A DNA stretch of 9,319 nucleotides from Clostridiales bacterium (GTDB lineage Bacteria > Bacillota > Clostridia > Peptostreptococcales > Anaerovoracaceae). This document shows, piece after piece, positions 7,770 to 9,319 of the stretch (positions are counted from its first letter, which is position 1; every line of letters starts with the position of its first letter). The position numbers and the translations under genes are program-made. A model generated the notes under the pieces. That model had not been told where the DNA came from. It saw only the letters and a list, made by a program, of their open reading frames with translations, and ran no database searches. The stretch covers positions 1 through 9,319 of the forward strand of contig JAAYHT010000258.1 of assembly GCA_012735285.1 (NCBI GenBank), given 5' to 3'.

Positions 7770-7778
7770 TGGTATAAA
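7770..7778 (+). promoter_or_regulatory. Predicted extended -10 promoter of the flavoprotein gene
   Basis: TGGTATAAA at 7770-7778 fits TGnTATAAT in all but one base. The -35 region is poor: TTGATG at 7753-7758 leaves only 14 nt, so recognition would rest on the extended -10. Transcription would begin near 7785, leaving a leader of about 45 nt that contains the GGAGGT ribosome binding site at 7818-7823. Confidence 0.45.
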
Positions 7779-7828
7779 ATAATAATAACCGGGAATTTAT
7801 TGTATTTATTTCGTAGCGGAGGTTTATC

Positions 7829-9163
7829 ATGTCTAAGAAACTCATTGTAATTGGAGGAGTGGCTGCAGGAATGAGCGCCGCTTCTAAAGCCAGAAGAACT
7901 GACCCTAATCTCGAAATCACAGTATATACAGATGGCGAATATATATCATATGCAGGGTGCGGCCTACCATACTTTATTGGTGGAAGGATAGCTTCAAAAG
8001 AAGACCTTATAGCAAGAAGTATAGCTGACTTTAAGAAACAAAATATTGATGTACATACTTTTTCTAAAGTCGAATCTATAGATTCTGATAATAAGAAGGT
8101 ATTTATAAGGGATTTAAAAGAAAACAAGCTATATGAAGATAACTATGATAAGTTGATTATTGGGACAGGGGCGAGACCTTTTGTTCCGAATTTAGATGGG
8201 ATGCACCTAAATGGAATTTTTACTCTTCGCACAATCAATGATGGCCTCAATATAATTGAATTTTTAAAGAAAGAGCGTCCTAAAAATATTTCTATAATAG
8301 GCGGCGGATACATTGGCCTAGAAATGGCAGAGAATTTTGTTGAGAATGGATGCAAGGTTACTGTAATTGAGAGGGCGCCTCATATCATACCTAATATGGA
8401 TGCGGATATGGCGGAAATCCTGACTAAATACCTACTAGAAAAGGGAGTGGATATTCGCACTAGAGAAACTGTAAAGGACTTTTCGGGTAATTCTTCTGTT
8501 AAAAGCGTAGTTACAGATCAGGGTGAAATACCAACAGATTTTGTTTTACTTTCAATTGGAGTTGTGCCTAATACTGAGATTGTCGAAGGAACTGGGATCA
8601 AATTAGGGCATAGAAATGCAATTTTAGTAGATCACAAGATGAATACTAATGTTGATGGAATATTGGCTGCAGGTGATTGTGCTACCGTTTATCATTTAAT
8701 TTACGAAAAAGATGTATACATCCCACTTGGAACTACTGCTAATAAACAGGGAAGGGTGGCTGGAGAAAATGCTGCTGGTGGCAACGCGGAATTTAAGGGT
8801 GTAATTGGAACTGGGATAGCCAGGGTAATGGAGATGGAGGTTTCTAGAACTGGCTTGAGTGAAAGGGAATGCCAAGATCTTGGTATACACTATGAAAGCA
8901 GGAAGATTACTTCTTTGACAGCAGCCCATTATTGCCCGACATCTAAAAGCATTCATTTAAAACTGATAGCTGAGCGGGATAGCGGACGTATGCTTGGAGC
9001 TCAAATCGTAGGGTATGCAGGAGCGGCTTTAAGAATTGATATGCTTGCTACAGCAATTACTGTGAATTCAACAGTCAGTCAACTTATTGATATGGATTTG
9101 GCTTATTCACCTCCTTTCAGCCCTGTATGGGATCCTGTATTAATAGCCTTGAATCAGTTCTGA
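7829..9163 (+). CDS. cdr: CoA-disulfide reductase-type FAD/NAD(P)H oxidoreductase
   Basis: Member of the pyridine nucleotide-disulfide oxidoreductase family (CoA-disulfide reductase/NADH oxidase branch), a soluble dimeric flavoenzyme. Such enzymes reduce CoA disulfide, persulfides or O2 with NAD(P)H and keep low-molecular-weight thiols reduced. Visible features: N-terminal FAD site VIGGVAAGMSAA (7-18); redox Cys44 in YAGCGLPY (41-48), the single-cysteine motif of the CoA-disulfide reductase branch; TGARP (113-117); second nucleotide site IGGGYIGLE (157-165), with Glu181 at the end of the next strand favouring NADH (inference); GILAAGDCA (277-285), the second FAD motif; and a C-terminal dimerisation segment AYSPPFSPVWDP (425-436) with the conserved Tyr426. 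Length 444 aa is standard, with no fused rhodanese domain. GGAGGT lies 5 nt before the ATG. A hydrogen-peroxide- or water-forming NADH oxidase is the main alternative. It stands alone, with its own promoter and terminator. Confidence 0.9.
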   Translation: MSKKLIVIGGVAAGMSAASKARRTDPNLEITVYTDGEYISYAGCGLPYFIGGRIASKEDLIARSIADFKKQNIDVHTFSKVESIDSDNKKVFIRDLKENKLYEDNYDKLIIGTGARPFVPNLDGMHLNGIFTLRTINDGLNIIEFLKKERPKNISIIGGGYIGLEMAENFVENGCKVTVIERAPHIIPNMDADMAEILTKYLLEKGVDIRTRETVKDFSGNSSVKSVVTDQGEIPTDFVLLSIGVVPNTEIVEGTGIKLGHRNAILVDHKMNTNVDGILAAGDCATVYHLIYEKDVYIPLGTTANKQGRVAGENAAGGNAEFKGVIGTGIARVMEMEVSRTGLSERECQDLGIHYESRKITSLTAAHYCPTSKSIHLKLIAERDSGRMLGAQIVGYAGAALRIDMLATAITVNSTVSQLIDMDLAYSPPFSPVWDPVLIALNQF

Positions 9164-9192
9164 TATATAACAGTTAAAGGATATGTCATGAA

Positions 9193-9215
9193 AAGTCCAT
9201 AACAATTATGGACTT
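9193..9215 (+). terminator. First of two hairpins after the flavoprotein gene
   Basis: AAGTCCATAA at 9193-9202 pairs with TTATGGACTT at 9206-9215, a perfect 10-bp stem with a 3-nt loop (CAA). No T tract follows, so it is probably not a terminator on its own; it may stabilise the mRNA 3' end or assist the terminator downstream. Confidence 0.45.
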
Positions 9216-9227
9216 CAGACTGTCGAC

Positions 9228-9254
9228 AAAGTCCGCTTTTTCAAGCGGATTTTT
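9228..9254 (+). terminator. Intrinsic terminator of the flavoprotein gene
   Basis: AAAGTCCGCTT at 9228-9238 pairs with AAGCGGATTTT at 9243-9253 (one G-T wobble), with a 4-nt loop (TTTC) and T-rich 3' side running into TTTTTG. The GC core and T tract make it a standard rho-independent terminator, ending the unit about 65-90 nt after the stop codon. Confidence 0.85.
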
Positions 9255-9267
9255 GTTATGTAGAAGC

Positions 9268-9296
9268 TTGTAAACCAGATAAAAAATTGGTACAAT
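9268..9296 (+). promoter_or_regulatory. Near-consensus promoter reading out of the right edge
   Basis: TTGTAA at 9268-9273, exactly 17 nt, then TACAAT at 9291-9296, with TG at 9288-9289 giving an extended -10 (TGGTACAAT). It lies just after the flavoprotein terminator and should start a transcript near 9303 for a gene beyond the window. No start codon with a ribosome binding site is visible before 9319. Confidence 0.6.
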
Positions 9297-9319
9297 AAGT
9301 CATAGAAATATTGAAATTC

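Larger units (their letters stand above)
7318..7828. other. Divergent intergenic region between peptidase and flavoprotein genes
   Basis: About 510 bp, mostly very AT-rich. The peptidase side holds its ribosome binding site (7325-7330, minus) and a GC-richer patch at about 7351-7404 that can form a small stem on the minus strand (GGAG at 7369-7366 with CTCC at 7357-7354, 8-nt loop). A 12-bp palindrome lies at 7529-7540. Minus-strand promoter candidates are weak: TATAAT at 7572-7567 without a good -35, and TTGAAA (7687-7682), 18-nt spacer, TACAAA (7663-7658). Either would give a peptidase leader of over 200 nt. No known riboswitch consensus was recognised. Short reading frames inside it lack ribosome binding sites, so I see no gene here. 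Confidence 0.6.

Noticed and set aside
7684..8127. 147-codon open frame on the minus strand overlapping the start of the flavoprotein gene
   Set aside because: It lies mostly antisense to a well-supported coding region, resembles no family I know, and has a composition expected of a shadow frame.
9188..9202. AAAGGA followed by ATG and a four-codon frame after the flavoprotein gene
   Set aside because: The frame is too short to support as a gene and lies within the terminal hairpin region.

Overview
The window is AT-rich, with perfect AGGAGG-type ribosome binding sites, T-rich intrinsic terminators, extended -10 promoters and a cell-surface protein carrying three S-layer homology (SLH) domains. 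This points to a low-GC Gram-positive of the Clostridia type, probably anaerobic. That placement is inference from gene content and signals; no rRNA or other phylogenetic marker is present.

Layout, left to right. (1) Positions 1-173 hold a strong hairpin and a good promoter. (2) A ribosomal protein L25/Ctc gene (+) follows. Its frame has no ATG, GTG or TTG that would keep the conserved N-terminus, and the only well-placed start behind its AGGAGG site is an AUU at 174. A terminator follows. (3) An unusually compact acyl-adenylate (ANL superfamily) ligase gene (+, 855-2243) keeps the ATP-binding and C-terminal catalytic motifs but is short in its middle. (4) A bidirectional terminator separates it from (5) a 5-kb gene on the minus strand (2299-7317). 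This encodes a secreted 1672-residue M14-type zinc carboxypeptidase that ends in a chitobiase-type beta domain, a Gly/Pro linker and three SLH repeats. (6) A roughly 510-bp divergent intergenic region carries a 12-bp palindrome and a GC-richer patch in the peptidase leader. (7) A CoA-disulfide reductase-type flavoprotein gene (+, 7829-9163) follows, ending in two hairpins, the second a strong terminator. (8) A near-consensus promoter at the right edge reads out of the window.

The genes look like independent transcription units (terminator after each, one divergent pair) rather than one pathway. Individual roles are ribosome assembly or stress (L25/Ctc), acyl activation (ligase), extracellular peptide breakdown at the S-layer (M14-SLH) and thiol or oxygen-stress defence (CoA-disulfide reductase). 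I see no RNA gene, CRISPR array, insertion sequence or phage feature. I do not find a convincing new multigene system. The points most worth checking are the AUU start of ctc with its leader, the shortened ligase, and the large uncharacterised middle of the surface peptidase.
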